Shown: one piece after another, positions 1 to 8,237 of the stretch | Layout: the number at the start of each line of letters is the position of its first letter | Position numbering within the stretch: the first letter of the stretch is position 1 | The notes under the pieces: generated by a model | Told to the model about the DNA's origin: nothing | Database searches by the model: none | What the model saw: only the letters and a program-made list of their open reading frames with translations | DNA from: Andeanibacterium fulvum | Lineage (GTDB): Bacteria > Pseudomonadota > Alphaproteobacteria > Sphingomonadales > Sphingomonadaceae | Length of the DNA stretch: 64,000 bases | NCBI RefSeq assembly: GCF_037154085.1 | Contig: NZ_JBANRM010000001.1 | Coordinates: 1,136,120-1,200,119 of the forward strand | Direction: 5' to 3' | Position numbers and translations under genes: made by a program

Positions 1-421
1 CGGCGGTAGCATTGCCACCCACCGCAGTTGCCCAAGTGCCGGTCGCCTCGCTGCTGAAGCCGATGGCGACACCATTGGTGCCACCGCTTGCCGTAGCTTC
101 GAAGCCTACGGCGGTCGATTGAACGCCGGTCGCGGCAGCATAGGTGCCAATCCCGGTGGCCTTGTCGCCGGTCGCGCTAGCATGATCACCGCAGGCCAAC
201 GCATTCGCGTCATAGCCGACGTCGCCATCGTTGGCACCAGCGGTGCTGTCGCCTACATCGGGCGCATCGCTCTTGTTGGTGTCGATAAGACATTCCGCCG
301 CGTGGGCTCGCTCGGCCGGCGCAAGCAGGGCAGCGGCGCAGACGGTTGCGAACAGGCCCGCGACACCGAAGCCCAGGCGCTTGCTGTTTTCAGCGCGCTC
401 GATATTGGTCAGATACTTCAT
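1..421 (-). CDS. YadA-like trimeric autotransporter adhesin, N-terminal part (runs off left edge)
   Basis: The reading frame opens with ATG behind a strong AAGGGGGAG ribosome site and continues off the left edge, so only about 140 N-terminal residues are visible. It begins with a long signal sequence (MKYLTNIERAENSKRLGFGV, then a hydrophobic stretch ending in an AHAA cleavage site), as in type V secreted adhesins. From about residue 80 it shows degenerate Hep/Hag head repeats of the form A-x-G-x-x-A-x-A-x-G (for example ATGDKATGIGTYAAATG and STAVGFEATASGG), which build the beta-roll head of YadA-family adhesins. The stalk and membrane anchor must lie outside the window. It is transcribed in the same direction as, and downstream of, the two-component genes, and a GAAACAA direct repeat lies about 100 bases upstream. 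The family call rests on the repeat pattern. Confidence 0.8.
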   Translation of the reverse strand, partial: MKYLTNIERAENSKRLGFGVAGLFATVCAAALLAPAERAHAAECLIDTNKSDAPDVGDSTAGANDGDVGYDANALACGDHASATGDKATGIGTYAAATGVQSTAVGFEATASGGTNGVAIGFSSEATGTWATAVGGNATA

Positions 422-517
422 TTCATACTCCCCCTTGAAAAGAAACTCGGCGCAGTCGCCGGATGGGGAGCAAGTATGAGTGCCGTGTTGTTCAGGTGTT
501 TCTTGAAAACCTGATTT

Positions 518-533
518 TTGTTTCTTTTGTTTC
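518..533. promoter_or_regulatory. TTGTTTC-N2-TTGTTTC direct repeat upstream of the adhesin
   Basis: Two identical TTGTTTC heptamers lie 9 bases apart, about 100 bases upstream of the autotransporter start. The same pair with the same spacing occurs upstream of the hybrid kinase gene (3388-3403). Tandem direct repeats are the usual target of OmpR-type regulators, so this is a candidate box for the adjacent response regulator. That link is inference. Confidence 0.4.
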
Positions 534-536
534 AGA

Positions 537-563
537 TTGAATTTGACAAATTTTCAAATTCAA
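537..563. repeat. AT-rich perfect inverted repeat at the end of the response regulator
   Basis: Ten-base arms TTGAATTTGA and TCAAATTCAA are separated by seven bases and overlap the stop codon of the response regulator. No clear T-run follows on the minus strand, so it may be a weak terminator or a protein-binding palindrome in front of the adhesin gene. Confidence 0.45.
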
Positions 564-1270
564 CCCTCAGGTATAAGCATGTACCCTTCGCCACGCACGG
601 TTTTGATGACCGAGGGCCTGGCAGGATCGCGCTCGATCTTCTTGCGAAGGCGAGTGATGCGGATATCGATCGACCGGTCATAGGGATCCCAGCGCTGGTG
701 GTGCGCCATCTCCAGCAGTTGATCGCGCGACAGCACGCGCTTGGGATGCGTGATGAAAGTGTAGAGCAGGTCGAATTCCATCGCCGTCAGCGGCACGGCA
801 TTGCCCTGATCGTCGAACATGCGGTGCTGTTCCGTGTCCACCACGCATTTGCCCAGGCGGATGCGCGTGGCCGGTCGACCATCGGCATGCATAGGCGACA
901 TGGTGCGACGCAGGATCGCCTTGATGCGGGAACGCAGCTCCGCCGGTTCGAATGGCTTGGGCAGGTAATCGTCTGCCCCCATTTCCAACCCGATCACACG
1001 GTCCATCGTGCTGCCCATGCCGGTGAGCAGCATCACCCCGCAATGATATTCGGAGCGCAGCCAGCGCGTGAGCGAAAGCCCATCCTCACCCGGCATGCGG
1101 AGATCGCAGATCACCAGATCGGGCCGCACCTGCGGGACGGCAAGGCGCAGTTCGGGCCCGCCCGAAACGCAGGTCACGTCATAGCCTTCACCGACCAGAT
1201 ATTCCTGCAGCATGTCGCGCACGTCGGCTTCGTCGTCGCAGACGATGATCCGAGCTCGGGTGGCATTCAT
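560..1270 (-). CDS. OmpR/PhoB-family response regulator
   Basis: A 236-residue DNA-binding response regulator. The receiver domain covers residues 1-120, with the acidic pocket at CDDE, phospho-acceptor Asp56 (in ICDLRMPGEDG) and conserved Lys105 (in DYLPKPFEP). A winged-helix effector domain follows and ends in the typical RxxxSIDIRITRLRKKIE, TVRGEGYM pattern. The start was chosen at the ATG of MNATRARIIV because it overlaps the kinase stop as ATGA and gives a complete receiver domain; upstream extension would add no recognisable sequence. It is co-transcribed behind the hybrid kinase, which is its presumed phosphodonor. Nearby direct repeats upstream of the adhesin and of the kinase are candidate binding sites. 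Confidence 0.93.
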   Translation of the reverse strand: MNATRARIIVCDDEADVRDMLQEYLVGEGYDVTCVSGGPELRLAVPQVRPDLVICDLRMPGEDGLSLTRWLRSEYHCGVMLLTGMGSTMDRVIGLEMGADDYLPKPFEPAELRSRIKAILRRTMSPMHADGRPATRIRLGKCVVDTEQHRMFDDQGNAVPLTAMEFDLLYTFITHPKRVLSRDQLLEMAHHQRWDPYDRSIDIRITRLRKKIERDPARPSVIKTVRGEGYMLIPEG

Positions 1271-3246
1271 TGCCCGCTCTCCCCATCGATCAGGAGCTTG
1301 ACCTCTTCCCAGACCTGCACGGGGTCGAACGGCTTTTCCAGCAGGACATGCCCTGCAGGTATCTGCGCGCGCGTGCGCTCGCGCTGGAGCACGTCGCCGG
1401 ACACGAAGATCATCTTGCGCGCCAGCACCGGATCGCGCCGGGCAAGTTCGCGATGAAAGGCGATCCCGTCCATGCCGGGCATCTTGAGATCGGTGACCAC
1501 CACATCGAAATTCCGTGCCGAGATATTGGTCAGCGCCGCAAGCGCATTGAAACGCACTTCGCAGGTCAGGCCGTAAGCCTCGAGACACTCGGCCAGCATT
1601 TCGGCGATCTCCGGCTCGTCATCCACGATCAGAACCCGCCCGCGCGAGGCGGCGGGGACGGCCTGCTCCTGCTGCGCCGTATCGCCCGGATGTTCCAGAA
1701 CCGGCAGGACGATGCGGAAGCAGGCGCCTTCAGGGCCATTGGCCGCCAGTTCCAGCACGCCGCCCTGCGCCTCGATCATGCCCCGGCTCACCGGCAGGCC
1801 CATGCCGGTACCGGTGCCGACATCCTTGGTGGTGAAGAAAGGATCGAAAATGCGAGTGGCGAGCCCTTCGTCCACGCCCGGGCCGGTATCGCGGACCAGC
1901 ACGTAAAGCGCGCCGCTGCGCGGATCGCGCCCCGCCTCGATCTCCAGCCGCTTCTCCCCCTCCAGCCCTTCCATCGCATGCTGGGCATTGACGAAGAGGT
2001 TGATCAGCACCTGCACGATCTGGTCACCATCGGCATAGGTCAGCGGCAGATCTTCGCCTGCGGTCAGCGAGACCTCGATCCCCGCGCTGGCGAGGCCATA
2101 TTCGGTGAGATCGAGCGCAGCCTCGATCAGATCGGTGAGCTGGACAAGGCTGCGCTGGGGGCCGGACTGGCGAGCCATGGCGAGGAAGGTCTTCACGATC
2201 CGCCCGCAGCGTTCGGCCGCCGCACGCAGCTTATCGATGGAGGCTTCCTGCGGAGTGCCGGCAAGCTGGTCCTTGAGCATCGCCGCGCGGCCCACCACAA
2301 TCGCCAGCGGATTGTTCAGCTCATGGCTGACCCCGGCAAGCAACTGGCCAAGTGCACCCAGCTTCTCGGCCTGATACAGGCTCTCACGCGAGGCGACGAG
2401 GTCTGCCTGGGCCTTCCGCTCTTCCGAGATGTCGACCACGATCTCGCCCACATGCCGCACCTTGCCGTCGGGATCGCGGATCGGGAAGACAGTGCATTGG
2501 CCCAGCCGCGGGCCACCGGGCAGATGATATTCATATTCGTCCACCTGTGGCTCGCCGCTCTCGATCACGCGGCGAATCTGGGCGCGAGCACGAGCCTCGT
2601 CTTCATGGCGCAGGACCGGCGTGCCCATATGCGGCACGTCGTCGCGCTTGAGGCCATATCTGTTCGCGACCCAGTCATTCATCAGGAGCAACGCGCCATC
2701 GGTGTTGCGGATGCTCATGGTGGCGGGCGCATGGCGGAAGAAGGCTTCGAACCGTGCCATGGCCTGCTCGCGCTCGGCAGCGATGCGCCGCTGCTCGGTC
2801 AGATCGCGCATGAAAGCGACGATGCGCCGCCGCCCGCCCTCGAATATCTGCGTCAGCGCCAGTTCGACCGGGAACACACTGCCATCGCGGCGCAGGCCCT
2901 CCAGTTCCACCCTGCGGCGCCCGATCATGGCCTGCGGATTGTCACGCAGCCGCGCCATGCCCGCCCGATGCGCAGCGCGATAGGGATGCGGAATGATCGC
3001 CTCGTCCAGCAACTGCCCGCGCACTTCCTGCTCCAGCCAGCCGAATGTCTCTTCGGCGGCAGGATTGAAATAGAGGATGCGTCCTTCCTCGTCGGCCACC
3101 ACGATGCAGTCGATGGCGGACCTGAGGATTTCCAGCATGAAGGGATTGTCCCCTGCCGCTCCTGCAGCAGTGCCTCCGGCGGCGCCCGTAAGGTTGCCCG
3201 CCTCTTGCGCAATGGCGGCCATGGAATCGGCGGCTTCATTCGTCAT
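1267..3246 (-). CDS. PAS-PAS hybrid sensor histidine kinase with C-terminal receiver
   Basis: A 659-residue soluble hybrid kinase with no membrane segment. Two PAS domains (about residues 35-160 and 165-285, the first starting at MLEILRSAIDCIVVADEEGR) precede a HisKA domain with the H-box LLAGVSHELNNPLAIVVGRA. The ATPase domain has the N-box VNAQHAM, DTGPGVD and GTGTGMGLPVSRGMIE. A C-terminal receiver has RVLIVDDEPEI and acceptor Asp in VVTDLKMPGMDG. The His-to-Asp layout suggests phosphotransfer to its own receiver as well as to the overlapping response regulator. The signal is unknown; the absence of membrane helices suggests a cytoplasmic or redox cue read through PAS. Confidence 0.92.
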   Translation of the reverse strand: MTNEAADSMAAIAQEAGNLTGAAGGTAAGAAGDNPFMLEILRSAIDCIVVADEEGRILYFNPAAEETFGWLEQEVRGQLLDEAIIPHPYRAAHRAGMARLRDNPQAMIGRRRVELEGLRRDGSVFPVELALTQIFEGGRRRIVAFMRDLTEQRRIAAEREQAMARFEAFFRHAPATMSIRNTDGALLLMNDWVANRYGLKRDDVPHMGTPVLRHEDEARARAQIRRVIESGEPQVDEYEYHLPGGPRLGQCTVFPIRDPDGKVRHVGEIVVDISEERKAQADLVASRESLYQAEKLGALGQLLAGVSHELNNPLAIVVGRAAMLKDQLAGTPQEASIDKLRAAAERCGRIVKTFLAMARQSGPQRSLVQLTDLIEAALDLTEYGLASAGIEVSLTAGEDLPLTYADGDQIVQVLINLFVNAQHAMEGLEGEKRLEIEAGRDPRSGALYVLVRDTGPGVDEGLATRIFDPFFTTKDVGTGTGMGLPVSRGMIEAQGGVLELAANGPEGACFRIVLPVLEHPGDTAQQEQAVPAASRGRVLIVDDEPEIAEMLAECLEAYGLTCEVRFNALAALTNISARNFDVVVTDLKMPGMDGIAFHRELARRDPVLARKMIFVSGDVLQRERTRAQIPAGHVLLEKPFDPVQVWEEVKLLIDGESGQ

Positions 3247-3365
3247 GGCTCGATGCTTGCCTTCTTTTCTGCATCGCTTGCAGCATTTTTTCCATCGAGC
3301 CGGCGCGACCTGAAGGGGAATTCCGGCTCTTTGCCGGGCACCCTACACAGGCCAGCGCTTCCGCC

Positions 3366-3403
3366 TTGTTTCTGTTTCGGCGGAGAATTGTTTCAATTGT
3401 TTC
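3366..3403. promoter_or_regulatory. Cluster of TTGTTTC repeats upstream of the kinase operon
   Basis: TTGTTTC occurs at 3366-3372, 3388-3394 and 3397-3403. The last two have the same 9-base period as the pair upstream of the autotransporter. The position, about 120-160 bases upstream of the kinase start, fits autoregulation by the response regulator. Binding is inferred, not shown. Confidence 0.4.
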
Positions 3404-3424
3404 AGCCCCGCGCGCGGCGCAGGC

Positions 3425-3470
3425 AAAAAGGGCCGCGACCCTCACCGTTTCCGGCGAAGATCGCGGCCCT
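3425..3470 (-). terminator. Rho-independent terminator of the TonB receptor gene
   Basis: On the minus strand the arms AGGGCCGCGA and TCGCGGCCCT form a ten-base GC-rich stem. It is followed directly by TTTTT, 14 bases beyond the receptor stop codon. Confidence 0.8.
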
Positions 3471-3483
3471 CCCCCCCTTTGGA

Positions 3484-5985
3484 TCAGAACTGCTTCTTCA
3501 GCGTCACCGCCCATTCACGCGGACGGCCCGGCTGGGCATTGGTGTAACCCTGGCCGCCAGTCGTCTGGTCGTTGATGCTGAGGTAGTAGTATTTGTCGAA
3601 CAGGTTGGTAACCTCGGCCGCGATGCTCAGATCGCCTTCCTCATTACGCCAGGTGAGCCGCGCATTGGCCAGAGTGTAACCGGGGATCAGATTGCTGTCC
3701 CGGTTGATGGCATTGGTGTGCATCTTGCCCTGATAGGCCGCATCGATACGCGGGGTGAGCGTCCCGGCCTTTCCGCCCAGATCGATCTCATATTGCGCGC
3801 CGATGCTCCACTTCCATGCCGGAGTGAAGGCCGGATAGTCGCCGAATTGCGGGGCGTTGATGTTGGTCGGCCCGCCAACGCTGACCGAGCCGCCGCCCGG
3901 CGTGGCGAAGCTGGCGAACTTCTTGTAGTCGAAGTCCAGATAGGCCAGCGAGCCATCGATCAGGAAGCCGTCCACCGGCTCGATCGTGGTCTCGACCTCG
4001 ATCCCCTTCATCTCGGCATCGCCCGCATTCACCGGCAGGGCGCAAGGTGCTCCGAAGCCGGTACCAGCCTGCACAGTGCAGTTGGTGAGGGTGAGCTGGA
4101 TGCCCTTATACTTGCTGAAGAAGCCAGCCACATTCAGGCGCACACGACGATCGAACAGATCGCTCTTGAAGCCCGCTTCCCACGATTGCAGCGTTTCCGG
4201 CCCGAAAGGCAGCACCTGCTGCGGATAGAAGGGACGCGGATTGACGCCGCCGCCCTTATAGCCCGTGGCGAACTGGGCATAGGTCATGAACTGATCGTTC
4301 CAGCGGTACTGGAGGGCGATGCGGTAATCGACCTGATCGCCCGCCGACGTGCCGACCAGCCCGTTGAGCGGAGCCAGCGCCGCCGGGGCGGGGCCGCCTT
4401 CCGGGCTGCGGCGGACATATTGGTAGGTCTTCTTCTCGTCCGTGTAACGAATGCCGCCATTGACGCTGAGCGCCTCGGTGGCATTCCAGGTGACATTGGC
4501 GAACACGGCTTTGCTGGTCAGGTCGACCGGGTCGCTCTGCTCGAAGCGCAGGTTCGAGCTGCGCAGCCCCTGGAACGAGGTGTAGACCGACTTCTGATCA
4601 CCGTAATAGCCGCCGATCGTGTACTGGACCTCGTCATTCTCGCCGAAGGCGCCGTTGAGGCGAAGTTCCTGGCTGAAGGAATGGAAAGTCAGTGGGCCGT
4701 AACCCAGGCTGTGCGCCATGGGCGAGGTATCGTTGTCGTTCTCGAAGTTCGAGACATATTCGCGATAGGCCGTGATCGAGACCAGTTTCAGGCGATCCGC
4801 CAGATCCCAGTCGAGCTGGCCGGAAATGCCCCAGCCTTCGAACTTGATCCGCCCAGCAGCCTGATCGCGGAACGGCGAGTTGGTGTCCGGCTCGTTCGTG
4901 TAGCTGGCAAAGTTGCAGTAGGGCCCGCACACGAAGCGCGTGTCATAGGCAATGCCCGGACCATAGGGATTGATGTCGCGGCCCGGTGCAGTGGCATTGT
5001 TGTAAGGCGGGTTCGCGGGCAGCGGGAAGTGCGGGCTCGCCAGCACATCGTTGGGATAATAGGTTTCGAGCAGGACGGAACCTACCTGCCAGCGATCGTC
5101 CAGCGTGTAATCGGCGATGATATTGATATCGACCGTGTCGGTCGGACGCCAACGCAGCTGGCCACGCAGGCCGAAGAGGTTGACGTTACCCTCATCCGCC
5201 ACAACGCAATCGCTGCCCGACGGCATGGTGGCGGGAATGCCGCCCACGGCCGGATTGATTTCCGCCCCGGCGTTCAGCGGCGCGTCCGACGGCAGGCGAT
5301 CGCCGCCGCCCATCGGATAGACGCAGCCGAAGTCCAGCCGCTTGACGTAGCCTTCCTGCTTCTTGGCCACGCCCGCAAACCGTGCGTCGAGCCCTTCGGC
5401 GAGGTTGAAATCGGCACTGCCGCGCAGGTCGACACGGTTGCGGCTGCCATAGGCCGCCTGGATCGAGCCGGTATTGGTGCCTTCGGGGCGCTTGGAATAG
5501 AGCTTCACCGCACCGCCGATGGAATTGCGGCCTGCCAGCGTGCCCTGCGGCCCGCGCAGGATCTCCACCCGGTCGAGGTCCAGCAGATCGAACATCGAGC
5601 CAGTGAGCGTGGCGTAATAGACGTCGTCCACATAGAGGCCGACGCCCGGCTCCAGCGCCGGGTTAAAGTCATATTGGCCGACACCACGAATATTGGCCGC
5701 GATGGACGGGCCGAAGGCAGCGCCCTGGGGCTTGAGCGTAACCGAAGGCGCCTGATTGGCAACCTGGGTGATGTCGGTCTGGCTGCGGGCCTCCAGCATC
5801 GCGGAGTTCACTGCGGTGATCGCCAGCGGCGTATCCTGCAGGTTCTGCTCGCGGAACTGGGCGGTAACGATGATCTCGCCCGTGTCTGCCTCTTCCTTCG
5901 CGGCGGTTTCTTCCTGGGCGTGAGCAAGCGCCGGTGCGAACAGCACCAGCGCAGACGTGCCCAGAATAAACGATTTCAACCTCAT
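3484..5985 (-). CDS. TonB-dependent outer-membrane receptor
   Basis: An 833-residue receptor that imports an unidentified ligand across the outer membrane using TonB energy. It begins with a Sec signal peptide (MRLKSFILGTSALVLFAPAL, cleavage after AHA), then the TonB-box region GEIIVTAQFREQNLQDTPLAI and a plug with VDDVYYA and the RVEILRGPQGTLAGRNSIGG motif. A long beta-barrel follows, ending in aromatic-terminal KKQF, as expected for BAM recognition. AGGAGGGGAAGC just before the ATG fixes the start. The MarR gene lies immediately upstream on the same strand, so the pair is probably one unit controlled by the MarR palindrome. This subfamily in sphingomonads takes up many aromatic and natural-product ligands, so the substrate cannot be named. 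Confidence 0.93.
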   Translation of the reverse strand: MRLKSFILGTSALVLFAPALAHAQEETAAKEEADTGEIIVTAQFREQNLQDTPLAITAVNSAMLEARSQTDITQVANQAPSVTLKPQGAAFGPSIAANIRGVGQYDFNPALEPGVGLYVDDVYYATLTGSMFDLLDLDRVEILRGPQGTLAGRNSIGGAVKLYSKRPEGTNTGSIQAAYGSRNRVDLRGSADFNLAEGLDARFAGVAKKQEGYVKRLDFGCVYPMGGGDRLPSDAPLNAGAEINPAVGGIPATMPSGSDCVVADEGNVNLFGLRGQLRWRPTDTVDINIIADYTLDDRWQVGSVLLETYYPNDVLASPHFPLPANPPYNNATAPGRDINPYGPGIAYDTRFVCGPYCNFASYTNEPDTNSPFRDQAAGRIKFEGWGISGQLDWDLADRLKLVSITAYREYVSNFENDNDTSPMAHSLGYGPLTFHSFSQELRLNGAFGENDEVQYTIGGYYGDQKSVYTSFQGLRSSNLRFEQSDPVDLTSKAVFANVTWNATEALSVNGGIRYTDEKKTYQYVRRSPEGGPAPAALAPLNGLVGTSAGDQVDYRIALQYRWNDQFMTYAQFATGYKGGGVNPRPFYPQQVLPFGPETLQSWEAGFKSDLFDRRVRLNVAGFFSKYKGIQLTLTNCTVQAGTGFGAPCALPVNAGDAEMKGIEVETTIEPVDGFLIDGSLAYLDFDYKKFASFATPGGGSVSVGGPTNINAPQFGDYPAFTPAWKWSIGAQYEIDLGGKAGTLTPRIDAAYQGKMHTNAINRDSNLIPGYTLANARLTWRNEEGDLSIAAEVTNLFDKYYYLSINDQTTGGQGYTNAQPGRPREWAVTLKKQF

Positions 5986-6038
5986 GCTTCCCCTCCTCCT
6001 GAGAAAACGTCAGGCGCCCCACCGCAGACGGCAAACGC

Positions 6039-6539
6039 CTAACCAACAGCCTCCTTCCGCGCGGATCGCGCGGCAGGCCGGTTCGAGGACGCGCGCCGTA
6101 TTTCGGCTTCTTCGTCATCGATGGCCTTTTGAACCTTGCCGAGCAGGCGCAGCAACTGGCCGCGCTCCTCGGGTTCGAGATAAATGGCGAGCCGCTGTTC
6201 GGCATCGCCGTGCCGCTCCAGCAGATCGGCCAGAGCAGCCTCGCCCTGCGGCGTAATGTATAGCCCCTTGCTGCGCCCGTCCCGCCCCTCGGCGCGGGTC
6301 AGCAGGCCGCGAGCCTCCAGCCGGTTGGCTACCTTCATGCCCACCGAACGTCCCCCGGCGAGCGCCTGGCCAAGCATGGTCTGGTTGCAGCCCGGTCGTT
6401 CCCGGACAAGTGCCAGCGCAGTCGTGTCAGCCGGTCGCAATCCTGTGCCATCAAGCCGGCGATGGACGCTGCGCAACGCGGCACAGCGAGCCATATCCAG
6501 TTGATAACCGACAATTTCAGCAAGTTTCATCGCCCCCAA
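6039..6539 (-). CDS. MarR-family transcriptional regulator
   Basis: A 166-residue winged-helix protein. The recognition region (GCNQTMLGQALAGGRSVGMKVANRLEARGLLTRAE) is followed by the basic wing GRDGRSKGLYITPQGEAAL, the standard MarR arrangement, with N- and C-terminal dimerisation helices. It lies 53 bases upstream of the TonB receptor on the same strand, and a 19-base perfect palindrome sits 10 bases before its start codon. I infer autorepression and ligand-induced control of the receptor. The ligand is unknown. Confidence 0.9.
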   Translation of the reverse strand: MGAMKLAEIVGYQLDMARCAALRSVHRRLDGTGLRPADTTALALVRERPGCNQTMLGQALAGGRSVGMKVANRLEARGLLTRAEGRDGRSKGLYITPQGEAALADLLERHGDAEQRLAIYLEPEERGQLLRLLGKVQKAIDDEEAEIRRASSNRPAARSARKEAVG

Positions 6540-6548
6540 CCTGAATAA

Positions 6549-6567
6549 TTGTATCCAATGGATACAA
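6549..6567. promoter_or_regulatory. 19-bp palindromic MarR operator candidate
   Basis: TTGTATCCA and TGGATACAA are perfect nine-base arms around a single central A. It lies ten bases upstream of the MarR start codon, the size and position typical of a MarR autorepression operator. Confidence 0.75.
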
Positions 6568-6720
6568 TTCCTGCAACGGAATTATGTCCAGCCAAAACGC
6601 CTAGGTCATAATACGCAGGGAGGCGAGCGCGATCGGCCGGACGCGCAGATCGCTCCGGGAGAAGGCCCGATTGAGAGGCGGAAGTTGGGGGAAAGCGCCG
6701 CTTCGCCCCCTACTCGCGGC

Positions 6721-8217
6721 TTATTTCATCGTAGGCATGGTGAATTCGGCGCCCGCACGGATGCCCTTGGGCCAGCGGGTCGTCACCGTCTTGAGGCGGG
6801 TATAGAAACGCACCCCTTCCGCCCCATGCATGTGATGATCGCCGAACAGTGACGCCTTCCACCCGCCAAAGCTGTGGAACGCCATCGGCACGGGGATCGG
6901 CACATTCACGCCCACCATGCCCGCCTGAATGCGATAGGTGAATTCGCGCGCCGCATCGCCGTCGCGCGTGAAGATCGCAGTGCCGTTGCCATATTCATGT
7001 TCGTTCACCAGCCGCACTGCGTCCTCGAAATCGGGGCTGCGCACCACGGAGAGGACCGGACCGAATATCTCCTCGCGATAGATCGCCATGTCCGGCGTCA
7101 CATCGTCGAACAGGGTACCGCCCAGGAAATAGCCGCCTTCATAGCCCTGAAGCTCCAGCCCTCGCCCGTCGACAACCAGCTTTGCTCCCTCGGCAATGCC
7201 GCTTTCGATATAGGAGGCGACCTTGTCGCGATGGGCTGCCGTGACGAGCGGCCCCATCTCGGCCTCAGGATCGGTGCCCGGCCCGACCTTGAGCGCACGC
7301 ACGCGCGGGGCGAGCTTCGCGATCAGGGCGTCCGCCGTCTCCTTGCCCACCGGCACAGCGACCGATACTGCCATGCAGCGCTCCCCAGCCGAGCCATAGG
7401 CCGCGCCCATCAGTGCATCGCAAGCCTGATCCAGATCGGCATCGGGCAGGATCACCATGTGGTTCTTCGCCCCACCGAGCGCCTGACAACGCTTGCCGTT
7501 CTGCGCCGCTGTTTCGTAGATGTAGCGTGCAATGGGGGTGGAGCCCACGAAGCTGATCGCCTTGACCAGCGGATCGGCAAGCAGCGCATCGACTGCTTCC
7601 TTGTCACCATGGACGACATTGAACACACCCGCCGGAAGCCCCGCCTCGGTCAGCCATTCGGCAATCAGCAGCGAGGCGGAAGGATCGCGTTCCGACGGCT
7701 TGAGGATGAAGCAATTGCCGCAAGCCAGCGCCACAGGGAACATCCACATCGGGACCATGGCCGGGAAGTTGAACGGCGTGATCCCCGCCACCACGCCCAG
7801 AGGCTGGCGGATCGCGTGGCTGTCTATGTCACGGCCGACATTTTCGCTGAATTCGCCCTTCAGCAGTTGCGGCGCGGCCGTCGCGAATTCCACTACCTCC
7901 AGCCCACGCTGGACCTCCCCGAGAGCGTCGGAGAGCAACTTGCCATGCTCGGCAGTGATGACCTCTGCCAGTTGCCCGGACCGCGCCTCCAGAATGCGCA
8001 GGAAGCGGTTGAGGACACGCGCGCGCTGCAGCGGCGGAGTGGCCGCCCAGCCGGGAAAGGCCGCCTGGGCTGCACGCACTGCCGCGCCCACTTCCGCCGC
8101 CGATGCGAGCGGAACGCGGCCGCTCTGTTCCCCGGTTGCGGGGTTGAACACGGGCGCATTGCGTCCGCTGCCGCCCGCCACCCGGCGTCCGGCAATGTAA
8201 TGGGTAATCTGGGCCAT
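6721..8217 (-). CDS. mmsA: CoA-acylating methylmalonate/malonate-semialdehyde dehydrogenase
   Basis: A 498-residue member of the aldehyde dehydrogenase superfamily, MmsA subfamily, which converts malonate semialdehyde or methylmalonate semialdehyde plus CoA and NAD+ to acetyl-CoA or propionyl-CoA. Landmarks are ITPFNFPAMVPMWM, FVGSTPIARYIY, the LGGAKNHMVILPDAD segment and the catalytic-cysteine region GSAGERCMAVSVAV. In MmsA enzymes the general-base Glu is absent and the sequence reads GGAKNH, as seen here. The start MAQITHYIAGRRV lies 20 bases after the ald stop. It is the third gene of an operon with beta-alanine transaminase and alanine dehydrogenase, so it probably oxidises malonate semialdehyde from beta-alanine produced in polyamine breakdown. 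Confidence 0.9.
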   Translation of the reverse strand: MAQITHYIAGRRVAGGSGRNAPVFNPATGEQSGRVPLASAAEVGAAVRAAQAAFPGWAATPPLQRARVLNRFLRILEARSGQLAEVITAEHGKLLSDALGEVQRGLEVVEFATAAPQLLKGEFSENVGRDIDSHAIRQPLGVVAGITPFNFPAMVPMWMFPVALACGNCFILKPSERDPSASLLIAEWLTEAGLPAGVFNVVHGDKEAVDALLADPLVKAISFVGSTPIARYIYETAAQNGKRCQALGGAKNHMVILPDADLDQACDALMGAAYGSAGERCMAVSVAVPVGKETADALIAKLAPRVRALKVGPGTDPEAEMGPLVTAAHRDKVASYIESGIAEGAKLVVDGRGLELQGYEGGYFLGGTLFDDVTPDMAIYREEIFGPVLSVVRSPDFEDAVRLVNEHEYGNGTAIFTRDGDAAREFTYRIQAGMVGVNVPIPVPMAFHSFGGWKASLFGDHHMHGAEGVRFYTRLKTVTTRWPKGIRAGAEFTMPTMK

Positions 8218-8237
8218 TCGCGCGCGTCTTTCTTCTG

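Noticed and set aside
1270..6042. A 1590-codon open frame on the plus strand
   Set aside because: It lies antisense to the hybrid kinase, the TonB receptor and the gap between them. Its composition is His/Arg/Gln-rich with no domain, so it is a GC-driven shadow of the true minus-strand genes.
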